A stretch of DNA of 64,000 nucleotides from CAVXNP01 sp963763305 (lineage in GTDB: Bacteria > Pseudomonadota > Gammaproteobacteria > Xanthomonadales > Rhodanobacteraceae), in assembly GCA_963763305.1 (NCBI GenBank), contig CAVXNP010000001.1, forward strand, positions 2,976,001 through 3,040,000. Reading direction: 5' to 3'. This document shows, piece after piece, positions 47,015 through 56,045 of the stretch. The notes beneath the pieces were generated by a model, which ran no database searches, was not told the origin of the DNA, and worked only from the letters and a program-made list of their open reading frames with translations. How positions within the stretch are numbered: position 1 is the first letter of the stretch; every line of letters starts with the position of its first letter. A program made the position numbers and the translations under genes.

Positions 47015-47112
47015 CCTGCTTCGTGCTCGCCCACGCAAAGCCGGACTTTGCTTTTCGGATAGAAGGGCAGAGCATGGTGCTGTTTGGGATCAGACCTCGC
47101 TGGCGCGGGGCG
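47015..47112 (+). pseudogene. DUF3024 remnant
   Basis: CCGGACTTTGCTTTTCGGAT and following bases match the DUF3024 gene at 38669-39019 (DFAFRIEGQS...VLF...RPRWRG) for about 90 bases, frameshifted and cut at both ends. Between here and 47292 an open frame with MSLYFQGIARLSTAFVLRSL and FEDVDFDVRTND (about 47178-47300) overlaps the next start; it could be a small gene, but I do not recognise it. Confidence 0.6.
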
Positions 47113-47292
47113 CCTTCCTGATCTGGCGGACGGCGCGCGACGCATGTCACCTGCACTACATGGATGCAACCGCGATGAGCCTGTACTTCCAGGGCATCGC
47201 TCGCTTGTCCACCGCGTTTGTGCTGCGCAGCCTGAGCTTCGAGGACGTCGATTTCGATGTCCGCACCAACGACACTCCAGTGGATAAAGGCA

Positions 47293-47487
47293 ATGGCTAA
47301 GCGTGAAAAGGGGGCGGAAGCCAGACATCTCGCGATCGGTGTTTCAGCGGGAGTTCTGGCTGGCTCCATCATCGGATCGCTGACCGGGGAGATGGCGATG
47401 TCGATCAGCATGGGCTGCAGTTTCGGACTGCTGGCCGGCATCCTGATTCCCGCCCTGTTCGACCGCGGGCGAAACCAGGTCGGGTGA
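47293..47487 (+). CDS. Small membrane protein of unknown function
   Basis: 64 residues from ATG 47293 (AAAGG upstream). Basic start MAKREKGAEARH, then a glycine-rich hydrophobic hairpin: LAIGVSAGVLAGSIIGSLTG and SISMGCSFGLLAGILIPALF, ending FDRGRNQVG. Glycine-zipper-like spacing (GVSAGVLAGSIIG). No family recognised. A terminator-like hairpin follows. Confidence 0.6.
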   Translation: MAKREKGAEARHLAIGVSAGVLAGSIIGSLTGEMAMSISMGCSFGLLAGILIPALFDRGRNQVG

Positions 47488-47556
47488 GCTCGAAACAGGC
47501 CAGACAGCTAACATCTGCGCTGGCTGGAGCGAGCCAAATCACGGGCATCCAAAACA

Positions 47557-47585
47557 CAGGTCAGAGTTTCCTCTGACCCTGTTTT
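47557..47585 (+). terminator. REP-like hairpin with T tract
   Basis: CAGGTCAGAG-TTTC-CTCTGACCCTG followed by TTTTT on the plus strand, 70 bases after the gene at 47293-47487. The arms carry the GGTCAGAG core of the RAYT family-A/C ends. It also lies 3' of the convergent gene at 47610. Confidence 0.65.
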
Positions 47586-47609
47586 TGCGAGATGCAGCCT
47601 CCTGTCGGA

Positions 47610-47993
47610 TCACGCTCCCGGTTTCATTATTTCTTCGTAGCCGGTTCGTACCGTTGGCAGTGTGATCGAACCGCCGGTGAGCCATCCGATACGTAAAGCC
47701 TCGACCATTTCCTTTGCGCTGGCTCCCGCAGCCTTCGCATTGCGCAAATGGAAGCGCAGGCAGGGCTCGCAACGTTCCACCACGGAAATCGAAGCGCCGG
47801 TCAATTCCTTGTATTTCTTGGGAATGGACCCTTCGCCCCAGGTCGTCACGTACATGTCGTGAAAGCTCTCGGTAAACGAAGGATCGGCCTTGTGCATCAG
47901 ATCTTCCTTCGGCGGCGGCGTTTTGGCCGCATGCGAGGCGGGGGCGGCGCCGAAGGAGGCAAGGAGCAAAAGCAGCGGGATGGTCTTGGTCAT
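47610..47993 (-). CDS. Exported carboxymuconolactone-decarboxylase (AhpD-like) protein
   Basis: 127 residues. Signal peptide MTKTIPLLLLLASFGAAPAS, cleavage near SHA. AhpD/CMD-type helical domain with the redox motif C75-E-P-C78-x3-H82 (VVERCEPCLRFHLRNAKAAG) and AKEMVEALRIGWLTGGSIT. A CxxCxxxH site suggests a periplasmic disulfide or peroxidase-type activity, as in AhpD. Intact. Two other CMD-family genes lie at 50840 and 54491. Confidence 0.85.
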   Translation of the reverse strand: MTKTIPLLLLLASFGAAPASHAAKTPPPKEDLMHKADPSFTESFHDMYVTTWGEGSIPKKYKELTGASISVVERCEPCLRFHLRNAKAAGASAKEMVEALRIGWLTGGSITLPTVRTGYEEIMKPGA

Positions 47994-48037
47994 GACAACT
48001 CCTGGAAAAAACTGGATAACGGGGTCGATCGGATAAC

Positions 48038-48082
48038 GGGGCCAGGTTCACTCGTTTCGCGTAGTGAAGTGAACCTGCCCCC
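48038..48082. repeat. REPIN-like inverted repeat
   Basis: Arms GGGGCCAGGTTCACT (48038-48052) and AGTGAACCTGCCCCC (48068-48082), 15 bases apart. The GGGG(T/C)CAGGTTCA core belongs to RAYT family A. It separates the CMD gene from the MBL-fold gene. Confidence 0.8.
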
Positions 48083-48156
48083 ATTCGATTGCCGGACAAG
48101 GCGATGAGTGCTTGATCGAGGTGCCTGAAAAACCCGGGCCACCTCACGCTGACTCC

Positions 48157-49693
48157 TCAGCCTCCATTCGCCGCCTTCAGCTGCGCAAGCACCTGCTTCC
48201 ATGGCGTCGGTCCCTGGTGCATGGCGAACACCGTGCGCACATCCAGGTGCGCGCGATCGACCGCCTGCGCCACCTCGGCCATCAACTCCGGCTGGTACAG
48301 CGCGCCGGACTTCGGGTCGAGCACCAGGGTGTCGCTTGCGTACAGCAGTCTGGTCGCGGGGAAATAGACCATGTACTGGCGGCCGGTGTCGGCGCCGCGC
48401 AGCGGGTACAGCTCGATCCGTTGCGCGCCGGTACCGATCACGGTGCGGCCGGCGACGGTGTGCCACTGGGGCGCTGCCGGCTGGCGCTGGAGGTCGTCCG
48501 GGTGGATTCGATGGGGCGCGGCCACCAGACGTTGCAGCAGGGGCCGGTTGAGGTCGAGCGCATAGATCGGCAGATGCCGGGCCACGGCCTCGCGCACGCC
48601 CGCGGCATGCGGCCACGCGTCGGAGGTGGTCAGCACGGCCTTGATCGGAAGACCCGGATAACGCTTCGTCGCCAGGTCGAGTAGTCCGGCGGTGTAGACC
48701 GCGCGAGATCGGCGATTCGAGCACCACCACGCCGTCGTCCTGTTTGATCAGCGCGGTGTTCCAGGCGCCGGGGTACAGATCCACGCCGGGGGCAAGAGCC
48801 ACCGGATGCGTGCCATCGAACGGACGCTCCCAGCGACTGCCGCCCGTCTCGCCAGCCGGCCGCGCGTGGGTGGTGTCGAATGTGCCCGTCGGCATGGCTC
48901 CGTCGATGGTCACCGTGAGCACCTGGGTCGAACGCCAGACCTTGCCGTTGCGCTCTTCGATGCGCGTGCTCGGATAGTGGATGCCGTTGACCAGGATCCA
49001 GTTGTCGTAGTCGATCTGCTCGCTCACGTCGCCCCAGGCGTACCAGAAGTCGTCGAAGCTGCGTGTCCGCTGAAGCGCGTCCGGCAGGTGGGTGACCGGA
49101 TCGAGCAGGAGCTGCCAGGTGTGGCCGTCCACGTCGAATGCCAGGCTCGTGTGCAGTGCGCCGTGCAGCATCTGCGGCTTCTCATAGCGCAGCTGAGCGG
49201 CGTGGTCGGCGGTGAGCAGCAGGCGCATGGGCTCCTGCTGCAGCCTTTCTTCCAGGACGGCTCGGGCGTTGCCAGGCAGTGCCTGGCTCTGCTCGCCCCT
49301 GCGGTAATCGCCTCCCTGCGCTGTCATCACCAGCGTGGAGGTGGTATCGGTGGAGTTGGTGCCGCCGGCCTGTGGCCAGGTCAGCGTCTGCTCGCTGCGT
49401 ACGCGTGCGCCAGCGAAGTCCAGCCACTCGTGGTAACGCTGGTACGAAGCCAGGAACGGCTCCTGCCGATAGGACTGCTCCATCAGCAGCGTGTGTCCGA
49501 GGCCTTGCCACTCGATATGCGACACGGACTCCAGACGGGCACGACCGCCCATCGCATCAAAGGCCGCATCCAGGCAGGCGCGCGGGGTACGTGTTTCGCA
49601 GCCCGGTGCGCCGCTGGCCGCTGCCGTCGATACGGCGAGCAGGGGAGCCAGGGCGATGACGAGAGCGGACGCGTGTCGGGTCAAGGCGGGCAT
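48157..49693 (-). pseudogene. Exported metallo-beta-lactamase-fold hydrolase, one frameshift
   Basis: About 512 residues. Signal peptide to about TAAAS at residue 27. The N-terminal 270 residues form a periplasmic lipoprotein-sorting-like or beta-rich domain (ACLDAAFDAMGGRARLESVS, LLLDPVTHLPDALQRTRSFD). The C-terminal part is MBL-like: VALAPGVDLYPGAWNTALIK, VVLESPISR, LPIKAVLTTSDAWPHAAGVR, VIGTGAQRIELYPLRGADTG, LLYASDTLVLD. The usual HxHxDH loop reads TTSDAWPHAAG, so metal ligands are incomplete and it may be inactive. A one-base shift near 48703 splits the protein. Stop TGA at 48157. Confidence 0.75.
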
Positions 49694-49852
49694 GGTCGTT
49701 CCGGTAGTGAAGAAGGAGCCGACGCTAGCGCCTGGTCGGCAGGCTGGCCTGTAGCGTCAGTCATGCCGTGACCGATGGCAGGGGCGCACCGCGGGCGACT
49801 GTGTCCATCGGCGCCGCATCGCGCCGGGACGCCTGGCCGCAGTGGCGGGCAC

Positions 49853-50233
49853 TCATGCGTACTGTGCAATGCCATGGCCAAACGACCAGTTCTCCCGGGC
49901 GGTTTCCAGCAGGTTGATGAATACGTCCTGCGGACGCAGTCCCGGATCGGCGGCGAGCTTCTGCGCGACGCACTGATAGAACGCCTGCTTCTGCGCCACG
50001 GTACGGCCGCTGTTGCAGGTGATCTGGACAATCACCAGATGTTCGCTGCGCTCGATGCCGAGGTAGTGCGGGTCGCAGTCGAACTCCGCCGGATCGTGCT
50101 GGTGGATCAGGATGAAGCGATCGTCTTCGGGCACACCGAAGGCTTCTCGCATGGCCTGGTAAACCCCGCTGCGCAGGGCGGCGAGATGGGCAGCGGACTT
50201 GCCGCGGCGCAGGGAGATGCGGACGAGGGGCAT
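49853..50233 (-). CDS. Tautomerase-family protein
   Basis: 126 residues from ATG 50233. Starts Met-Pro-Leu-Val, giving the N-terminal proline that is the catalytic base in tautomerases after Met removal. Other marks: ISLRRGKSAAHLAALRSGVY, DDRFILIHQHDPAEFDCDPH, LVIVQITCNSGRTVAQKQAF, DVFINLLETARENWSFGHG. Substrate unknown. It is the last gene of a three-gene cluster with DUF4865 and CMD-family genes, read away from a divergent LysR regulator. Intact. Confidence 0.9.
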   Translation of the reverse strand: MPLVRISLRRGKSAAHLAALRSGVYQAMREAFGVPEDDRFILIHQHDPAEFDCDPHYLGIERSEHLVIVQITCNSGRTVAQKQAFYQCVAQKLAADPGLRPQDVFINLLETARENWSFGHGIAQYA

Positions 50234-50256
50234 GGGTGTTTTCCTTCGATGGGTGG

Positions 50257-50829
50257 TCAGCGCGCGGCGGCGCCCTGGGCGACGTGGCCGACGCGGTAGA
50301 GGCTGCATGCATGGCCAGCAAGTCCGGCGCGCAGGTCGGGCCAGAGGCGAAAGCGCAGCAGGGTCCAGCCAGCGGGCTCGAACGCCGTCACAGTGGCGAG
50401 CGCGCCTTCTGTGAGGGCCACGTGGGCCGCTTCGGCCTCGCGCTCGCGCCAGCCTTCCAGCCATGCGCCATCGGGTATCGGGATGATTTCCCGGCTGGCG
50501 CAGGCTGCCGTAGCCAGGTTGCCCGTCGATGCGGCCTGCCACACCGACCATGTCTGCACCGCGGGACGGCCAAAGTCCCGAGCCAGCGCCGCGAAGCCGG
50601 TTCCGCCCAGGAAGGCGTTCATGCCCTCGCCGTCGTGCCACAGGTAGAAAGGGGCGTAGCGATTGGTGCCCCCGGGCAGTGCGGTGTCGTCGCGCGTCGC
50701 ATAGAGATAGGCCTTGAAACCCAGGCCGGGGAATCCATCGAGCAGGTGGCCCTTCTCGGCGATCCGCCGGCGAATGAGTGCCATGTCGTAGTCGGCGGGC
50801 AGGGTGATCTCGTACTGCATCGCAAGCAC
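50257..50829 (-). CDS. DUF4865-family protein
   Basis: 190 residues (start 50829, or MQYEITL at 50820). Signature: MQYEITLPADYDMALIRRRI, GFKAYLYATRDDTALPGGTN, YAPFYLWHDGEGMNAFLGGT, GFAALARDFGRPAVQTWSVW. Function unknown, but the family nearly always sits beside tautomerase and LysR genes, as here. 23 bases separate it from the tautomerase gene and 10 from the CMD gene, so one operon. Confidence 0.88.
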   Translation of the reverse strand: MLAMQYEITLPADYDMALIRRRIAEKGHLLDGFPGLGFKAYLYATRDDTALPGGTNRYAPFYLWHDGEGMNAFLGGTGFAALARDFGRPAVQTWSVWQAASTGNLATAACASREIIPIPDGAWLEGWREREAEAAHVALTEGALATVTAFEPAGWTLLRFRLWPDLRAGLAGHACSLYRVGHVAQGAAAR

Positions 50830-50839
50830 GACGGCGTCC

Positions 50840-51160
50840 TCAGGGGTTGGCGTCGAGCTGGCGCAGTTGGCTCAATGCGGACATGGCCACCGGCCAGCCG
50901 CCGTAGAAGGCGAGGTGGGTGACCAGCTCGATGAGCTCTTCGTCGGCGACGCCGTTGTCCCGCGCGCGGCGCAGGTGGAACGGCAACTGCTCGGTGCGGT
51001 TGAGCGCAATCAACGCCGCCACGGTGACCATGCTGCGGTCGCGTGGAGCGAGGCCCGGACGCGCCCAGATGTCGCCGAACAACACCTCGTCGGTGAGCTC
51101 GGCCAGCCTGGGGGCGATGTCGCCGATGGCCTTGCTGGCGTAGCGGGGGTCGTGCGGCAT
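50840..51160 (-). CDS. Carboxymuconolactone decarboxylase-family protein
   Basis: 106 residues from ATG 51160; an in-frame ATG at 51211 would run into the divergent promoter. Gamma-CMD type without a CxxC pair: VLFGDIWARPGLAPRDRSMV, TVAALIALNRTEQLPFHLRR, LIELVTHLAFYGGWPVAMSA. First gene of the operon with DUF4865 and tautomerase, divergent from the LysR gene. Together they may degrade or isomerise a small ring or enol substrate; the substrate is not known. Confidence 0.87.
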   Translation of the reverse strand: MPHDPRYASKAIGDIAPRLAELTDEVLFGDIWARPGLAPRDRSMVTVAALIALNRTEQLPFHLRRARDNGVADEELIELVTHLAFYGGWPVAMSALSQLRQLDANP

Positions 51161-51266
51161 CTGCGGCCTCGCCGGGTGGGATTGACGGGGCCTAACGTAA
51201 GGGAACAGCATGATCCTGAAAATCGGAAGTTTCGAAACAGTAGGTCCACAAAAACAGGATGATCAG

Positions 51267-52154
51267 ATGAGCCGCGTCTCCTTCGACCCGGAAGTCCTGC
51301 GCAGCTTCGTGCAGGGTGTGGAACTGGGCAGCTTTGCCCGGGCCGCGGAGCGGCTCAATCGATCCACCTCGGCGGTCAGCGCGCAGCTGAAGCGGCTCGA
51401 AGAGCAGGCCGGAAAGCCGCTGCTGCGCAAGTCCGGTCGCGGCATGGCACTGACCGAGACCGGTGAGGTGATGCTGGGCTACGCGCGGCGCCTGCTGGAA
51501 CTCAACGACGAAGCCGCTGCCGCGGTACGCGGTTTGGAGCTGGCCGGCCGCGTGCGGCTTGGCTTGCAGGAGGATTTCGGCGAGACGTTGCTGCCCGCGG
51601 TGCTCGGTCGGTTCGCGCGCGCGCACCCGAAGCTGCGCATCGAGGCGCGTATCGCGCGCAACGCCGAGCTCCTCGATGGCATACGCCACGGCACGCTCGA
51701 TCTGGCGCTGGCGTGGGAAGGCGAGGAGAGCAGCCCGCACGTCGAGCGCATGGCACGGCTGCCGCTGCGCTGGATCGGTCCGGCCGACGCACGCTCTTCG
51801 AAACTGCGCCGACGTGGCGAAGCGCTGCCGCTGGTGGTGCTCGATGCTCCCTGCCTGGCGCGCCGTACCGCCATCGACGCGTTGGACCGCGCGGGCATCG
51901 CCTGGCGCATCGCCTTCACCAGCGCCAGTCTCGCCGGCACGTGGGCCGCGGTGACGGCGGGGCTGGGCGTGAGCATACGCACGCCACTGGGCCTTCCCGC
52001 GGGCGTGCGCGCACTGACCGCCAAGGAGGCCGGTCTGCCTGCATTGCCGATGCTGGGGCTGGCACTGCACCGTGCCGACGCCGAGCCGGCTCCCGCGGTC
52101 GCCCGGCTGGCGGAGATCCTGGTGGCCACGTTGTCGCCATCGCTGTCGGTGTGA
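51267..52154 (+). CDS. LysR-family transcriptional regulator
   Basis: 295 residues from ATG 51267 (AGGA in front; the longer frame from 51210 is less likely). Winged helix at the N-terminus (LRSFVQGVELGSFARAAERL, NRSTSAVSAQLKRLEEQAGK), then the periplasmic-binding-like effector domain (GLQEDFGETLLPAVLGRFAR, LDLALAWEGE, TAGLGVSIRTPLGLPAG). It is divergent from the CMD-DUF4865-tautomerase operon across about 105 bases, the classic arrangement for a LysR activator of that operon. Intact. Confidence 0.92.
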   Translation: MSRVSFDPEVLRSFVQGVELGSFARAAERLNRSTSAVSAQLKRLEEQAGKPLLRKSGRGMALTETGEVMLGYARRLLELNDEAAAAVRGLELAGRVRLGLQEDFGETLLPAVLGRFARAHPKLRIEARIARNAELLDGIRHGTLDLALAWEGEESSPHVERMARLPLRWIGPADARSSKLRRRGEALPLVVLDAPCLARRTAIDALDRAGIAWRIAFTSASLAGTWAAVTAGLGVSIRTPLGLPAGVRALTAKEAGLPALPMLGLALHRADAEPAPAVARLAEILVATLSPSLSV

Positions 52155-52326
52155 ACTTCGGGCACAGGCCACACCGGATCTGGGTCAGGGTCGACGTGCT
52201 GCACAACCCCCGACCCCGGGTGATTTGCTCCGATCTCCTTGCTGGTGTTCGATACTCGGCCGACGACGATCACCCGTCGGTGAGCATCCGATCGAACATC
52301 GGCACCAGCAAACCGGAGCAACCATC

Positions 52327-53460
52327 ATGCAGACAGAGTTTTCCTCCCGCGTCGACCCTGGTGGCCTGCGCGAATACTCGGTGGTCTTCACCGACCGCGC
52401 GCTCAACCACATGTCGCAGCGCTTCCAGCAGGTGATGCGTGACCTGTCGGATCGGCTCAAGGCGGTCTACCGCGCCCACGCGGTAGCGCTGGTTCCCGGC
52501 GGCGGCACGGCCGGCATGGAGTCGGTGGCGCGGCAGTTCGCGCAGGGCAGGAATGTGCTGGTGATCCGCAACGGGTGGTTCAGCTATCGCTGGAGCCAGA
52601 TCCTCGAGGCAGGGGGAATCGCCGCGCAGACGACGGTGCTCAAGGCCCGCGCCAGCCACGAAGCGCATCAGGCGCCATTCGCGCCGCCGCCGATCGACGA
52701 AGTGGTCGCCGCCATCGCCGAGCACCGGCCGGCGGTGGTGTTCGCGCCGCACGTGGAAACGTCCGCGGGCTTGCTGCTGCCGGACGATTACCTGCAGCGC
52801 GTGGCCGCGGCGGTCCACGCGCACGGTGGCCTGTTCGTACTCGACTGCATCGCCAGCGGTGCGCTGTGGATCGACATGCAGCAGGTGGGCGTGGACGTGC
52901 TGATCTCCGCACCACAGAAGACCTGGAGCGCGACGCCCTGCGCCGCCATGGTGATGCTCTCAGCCAACGCAGAGGCGCGCCTCGCCACCACGCAGAGTTC
53001 CAGCTTCACGCTGGACCTGGCCAAGTGGCGCAACATCATGGCGGCCTACGAGAACGGCGGGTTTGCCTATCACGCCACCTTGCCCACCGATGCGCTGGCG
53101 CAGCTGCGCGATGCCATGGTCGAGACCATGGAGATGGGGCTGGAGAAAGCCCGCAACGCGCAACGCGAGCTGGGCGACAAGGTGCGCGCTGCATTGGTTG
53201 GCCGCGGGTTTCCCAGCGTCGCGGCCGAGGGTTTCCAGGCGCCGGGGGTGGTGGTGAGCCATACCGATGACGACGCCATCCACAAGGGCAGCGCGTTTGC
53301 CGCGCAGGGGCTGCAGATTGCTGCCGGCACGCCGCTGGCCTGCGACGAGCCGGCCGACTTCAAGACCTTCCGCATTGGCCTGTTCGGGCTGGACAAGCTC
53401 AAGGATGTCGACGGCACGGTACAGCGGTTGGAGGCGGCGCTGGCGCGTATCGCCGGGTAA
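52327..53460 (+). CDS. Class V aminotransferase (serine/alanine-glyoxylate type)
   Basis: 377 residues. PLP-dependent fold type I enzyme: substrate/PLP loop PGGGTAGMESVARQFAQGRN, VVFAPHVETSAGLLLPDDYL, the aspartate in GGLFVLDCIASGALWIDM, and Schiff-base K198 in ISAPQKTWSATP. Such enzymes move an amino group from Ala or Ser to glyoxylate or act as related lyases; the substrate is open. Start ATG 52327. It follows the LysR gene by 170 bases on the same strand but is probably a separate unit. Intact. Confidence 0.88.
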   Translation: MQTEFSSRVDPGGLREYSVVFTDRALNHMSQRFQQVMRDLSDRLKAVYRAHAVALVPGGGTAGMESVARQFAQGRNVLVIRNGWFSYRWSQILEAGGIAAQTTVLKARASHEAHQAPFAPPPIDEVVAAIAEHRPAVVFAPHVETSAGLLLPDDYLQRVAAAVHAHGGLFVLDCIASGALWIDMQQVGVDVLISAPQKTWSATPCAAMVMLSANAEARLATTQSSSFTLDLAKWRNIMAAYENGGFAYHATLPTDALAQLRDAMVETMEMGLEKARNAQRELGDKVRAALVGRGFPSVAAEGFQAPGVVVSHTDDDAIHKGSAFAAQGLQIAAGTPLACDEPADFKTFRIGLFGLDKLKDVDGTVQRLEAALARIAG

Positions 53461-53578
53461 GGACGAGCGGCGCCGAAGCCGGTCTGGCCGCACTCAGGAC
53501 TGCTGGCGAGTGATGCGCGCGCCGAGCGCATCGCAAGCACAACGAGCAAGTGGCTGCTCGCGCTGACCCGGTTGCCCG

Positions 53579-54067
53579 CTACCCGGCCTTTGCGTCGGCG
53601 CCGTGCTCGGAGAGCTGGGCGCCGAACCAGCGATGGATCTGGGTGATCAGGTGACGGTCGGTGGTGCTGAAGATGAGCGCGGCGCCGGCCGGCACATCCA
53701 CGTAGGACACCTGGATGCGCGATGCTCCGGCTCGCAGCTCGGCGAGGCCGGGCATGTGGGCGCCGTGCAGCGTCGCCGGGTCGGAATAGTCGCCGCGCTG
53801 GAACCGGCCGGCCTCGTGTCGCAGGTGCTGCCGGATCAGCGCCACCTGCCGGCCGTCGCCGGGGTCGCGCGCGATTACCCGCAGCTGCCCGCCCGAATCG
53901 GTCATCCGGAAGATGTGCAACGACTTTGATACGTCGAAGGGCATCACGCTATGGGACATGCGATGAACATGCTCCTGCGCCGTCTGGCCGAACGCCGGCG
54001 CTGCGCCGACCAGGCCGGACAGGAGCAGGAGTGCCACCGCACGGTGGCCGGGAGCTTTGAATTTCAT
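53579..54067 (-). CDS. Conserved exported protein of unknown function
   Basis: 162 residues. Signal peptide MKFKAPGHRAVALLLLSGLV, cleavage near AFGQ. Mature part: VMPFDVSKSLHIFRMTDSGG, LRVIARDPGDGRQVALIRQH, LHGAHMPGLAELRAG, VDVPAGAALIFSTTDRHLIT, QIHRWFGAQLSEHG. Relatives are sometimes labelled aspartate carbamoyltransferase in databases, but nothing of that enzyme is visible here. Periplasmic, role unknown. Intact. Confidence 0.75.
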   Translation of the reverse strand: MKFKAPGHRAVALLLLSGLVGAAPAFGQTAQEHVHRMSHSVMPFDVSKSLHIFRMTDSGGQLRVIARDPGDGRQVALIRQHLRHEAGRFQRGDYSDPATLHGAHMPGLAELRAGASRIQVSYVDVPAGAALIFSTTDRHLITQIHRWFGAQLSEHGADAKAG

Positions 54068-54490
54068 GGCGCGTCTCCATGGTGGAACGCCGCGAGGTGT
54101 CTGCGCCTTTTCAAGGGCAGCGCCGGCCGGTCAATGTACCGCCCAAACCGGCCCGAAGGAACAAAGGTGCCAGAAGCGGTTTCCCATGGGAGAGCGTGGT
54201 GGATCGGCTGGAGCCAGGCCGAGGTGCTGCCCGGGGGCTTCGCGCAGACCGGAGGACGGCGCCCGCGAAGCTGAGTCCGTTGCGGCGTGTCGTGGTGCTG
54301 CGTGGGAGCCGGGGTGGGGCGGAAGGCAGCGTGCCGTCCAGCATGGGACACGCCGAAGCCGTGCCATGCACACCCTCGCGGCCGCCCGCATCAACGCCAT
54401 CCATCGCGCGCGGCACACTGTCACACCCGCTCCCACGCCGCCCGATTGCCGCCAGACTGGCACCGTCCCCCACGCACGCGGAGCGAGCCC
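54068..54490. other. Gene-free stretch
   Basis: No gene, palindromic repeat or terminator stands out in these 423 bases. Open frames in it are out-of-phase noise. Confidence 0.4.
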
Positions 54491-54841
54491 ATGTCCAGCA
54501 AGTCGTATAAAGAAATTACCCAGGATCTCGGCAAGGCGGTCGGCACCTTGCGTGCGGCGCAGCCGGGCACGCTGGATGGATTCTCGGCGATGTCCAGGGC
54601 CGCGATGGAGCCGGGCGTGTTGTCGGCGATCGACAAGGAGCTGATGGCGTTGTCCATTGGCGTGGCCACGCATTGCGATGGCTGCATCGGCTTTCACGTC
54701 AAGGCGCTGGTGCGCCTGGGTGCCAGCTATGAACAGCTTACCGAGACGCTGGCGGTGGCGGTGTACATGGGTGGCGGGCCGTCGCTGATGTATGCCGCCG
54801 ATGCAGTGCGGGCTTGGGAGGAGTTCGGCGGGAAGCGCTGA
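54491..54841 (+). CDS. AhpD-like carboxymuconolactone-decarboxylase-family protein
   Basis: 116 residues from ATG 54491. AhpD-type core with the C62-D-G-C65-x3-H69 redox motif (ATHCDGCIGFHVKALVRLGA), preceded by LSAIDKELMALSIGV and followed by EQLTETLAVAVYMGGGPSLM. This CxxCxxxH class is linked to alkylhydroperoxide reduction or thiol relay. No signal peptide, so cytoplasmic. Single-gene unit. Intact. Confidence 0.9.
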   Translation: MSSKSYKEITQDLGKAVGTLRAAQPGTLDGFSAMSRAAMEPGVLSAIDKELMALSIGVATHCDGCIGFHVKALVRLGASYEQLTETLAVAVYMGGGPSLMYAADAVRAWEEFGGKR

Positions 54842-55157
54842 TGCCCGGTAGCAAGGCGAGGTGAGGTTTTCGGTTCACGAGCTGCGACGGATGGCGCCTG
54901 GGATAATTTCTGACGCCAAAATCACCCATACAGCTTCGATACGGGGGCGAAACCTACGACCGTACCCTCAATGCCGAAGGCAGGCAGACCGAAATCCGCA
55001 AAGTCCGCACCACGTGGTCGGCTTCTACCGCTCGCGTGGCGGCTGTTGAGCGAGCAACCTGGAAACCCAAGCGGCTTCACTGGGCCGCCGGCCCCAGCCG
55101 CCGCCGTGGCTCGGCATGGCGGCTGGCCGCAGAGCCGGAAGGCCCAGGCGGTGTGAT
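54842..55157. other. Gene-free stretch
   Basis: No supported gene. One frame near 54920-54990 reads IQLRYGGETYDRTLNAEGRQ, faintly like an Rhs-type YD repeat, but it is too short to call. Confidence 0.35.
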
Positions 55158-55592
55158 TTAGTGGCCGGAGCCGGGCTCCGGCTGACCGGTGTTGCCTTGC
55201 GTGGCTGGGTTCGGCCGATCGGCACCGGGGTGGTTGGGGTCCTGCGGGCAGGCCCGGTTCCAGTCGGTCATGCGGGTGCCCTTGCTTCCAGTGCTCTGGC
55301 TGCGGTTGGCGCCATTGCCGGTCGCCGTCGGATACATGCAGCCATTGATGCGGGAGCCGCTGACGCCGCCGGCGTTCCCGTTGTGGGTGTAGGCGTTGCC
55401 GGTGCCGTTACCCCGCATGCCGCTGACGGTGCCGCGTTGATTCTGGTTCTGGTTGCCAGCCTGTTGCCCGGTTGCCTGCTGAGCGCCAGCCTGCGAGCCC
55501 GAGCCGCTGGTGCTTTGCGCCATCGCGCCGCCGCTCGCCAGTGCTGCAGCCAGTGTGATGGCCAGGGTGATGCGTGTCTTGGAAACGTCCAT
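55158..55592 (-). CDS. Exported Gly/Asn/Gln-rich low-complexity protein
   Basis: 144 residues from ATG 55592. Signal peptide MDVSKTRITLAITLAAALAS, cleavage near AMAQS. The mature chain is almost all Gly, Gln, Asn, Ser and Thr (SGSGSQAGAQQATGQQAGNQ), with two cysteines in GGVSGSRINGCMYPTA and WNRACPQDPNHPGAD that could form one disulfide. Likely intrinsically disordered. Family not recognised. Intact. Confidence 0.7.
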   Translation of the reverse strand: MDVSKTRITLAITLAAALASGGAMAQSTSGSGSQAGAQQATGQQAGNQNQNQRGTVSGMRGNGTGNAYTHNGNAGGVSGSRINGCMYPTATGNGANRSQSTGSKGTRMTDWNRACPQDPNHPGADRPNPATQGNTGQPEPGSGH

Positions 55593-56045
55593 CGTGGTTC
55601 TCCCGGAAGTGGTAGGTCTTCGCGGCGCTCCGGCCAATGACGCACGGCCATCGGCGCGAAGAGTCGAGTGCGTCGAGGCCAGTGGCGGTGCTCCATGGGC
55701 GCCACCTTACGACGGCGCTGATCGCCACCTCGTGACCATGGCGGTGGCCTGTCGTGAAAGCGGGCAAGACCGCAGGCAGGCCGGAAACTCCGGTCGCTGC
55801 AGCTCCTGGCGAAGCTGCGGAACGGGGGCATGGGCTCTGCACTATCGAGCCGGACCTCGCCACAGCAGCGCGTGTTGCTGTCGCATGCTGCAGGCGTGGG
55901 CTGTGCTCGCCTGCCTGAAGACACCGAGCCCGTCCATGCTTGGAAAATCGACTATGGCCCGGATTTTGTCTAGCCTGTCAAGCAATGGGGTTTGCTTGCA
56001 GCGCCCAGGCGCAACGCGCCGCGGCCGATGATCAGGGAGGTGACG
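55593..56045. other. Gene-free stretch before the amidohydrolase gene
   Basis: No gene, repeat or clear promoter motif is evident, apart from the AGGGAGG ribosome site at 56033-56039. Confidence 0.4.

Noticed and set aside
53579..54067. Aspartate carbamoyltransferase, a label used for some relatives
   Set aside because: The protein is 162 residues with a signal peptide and has no carbamoyl-phosphate or aspartate-binding motifs.
54900..55000. Rhs/YD-repeat toxin fragment
   Set aside because: Only about 20 residues look similar; too short and without context.
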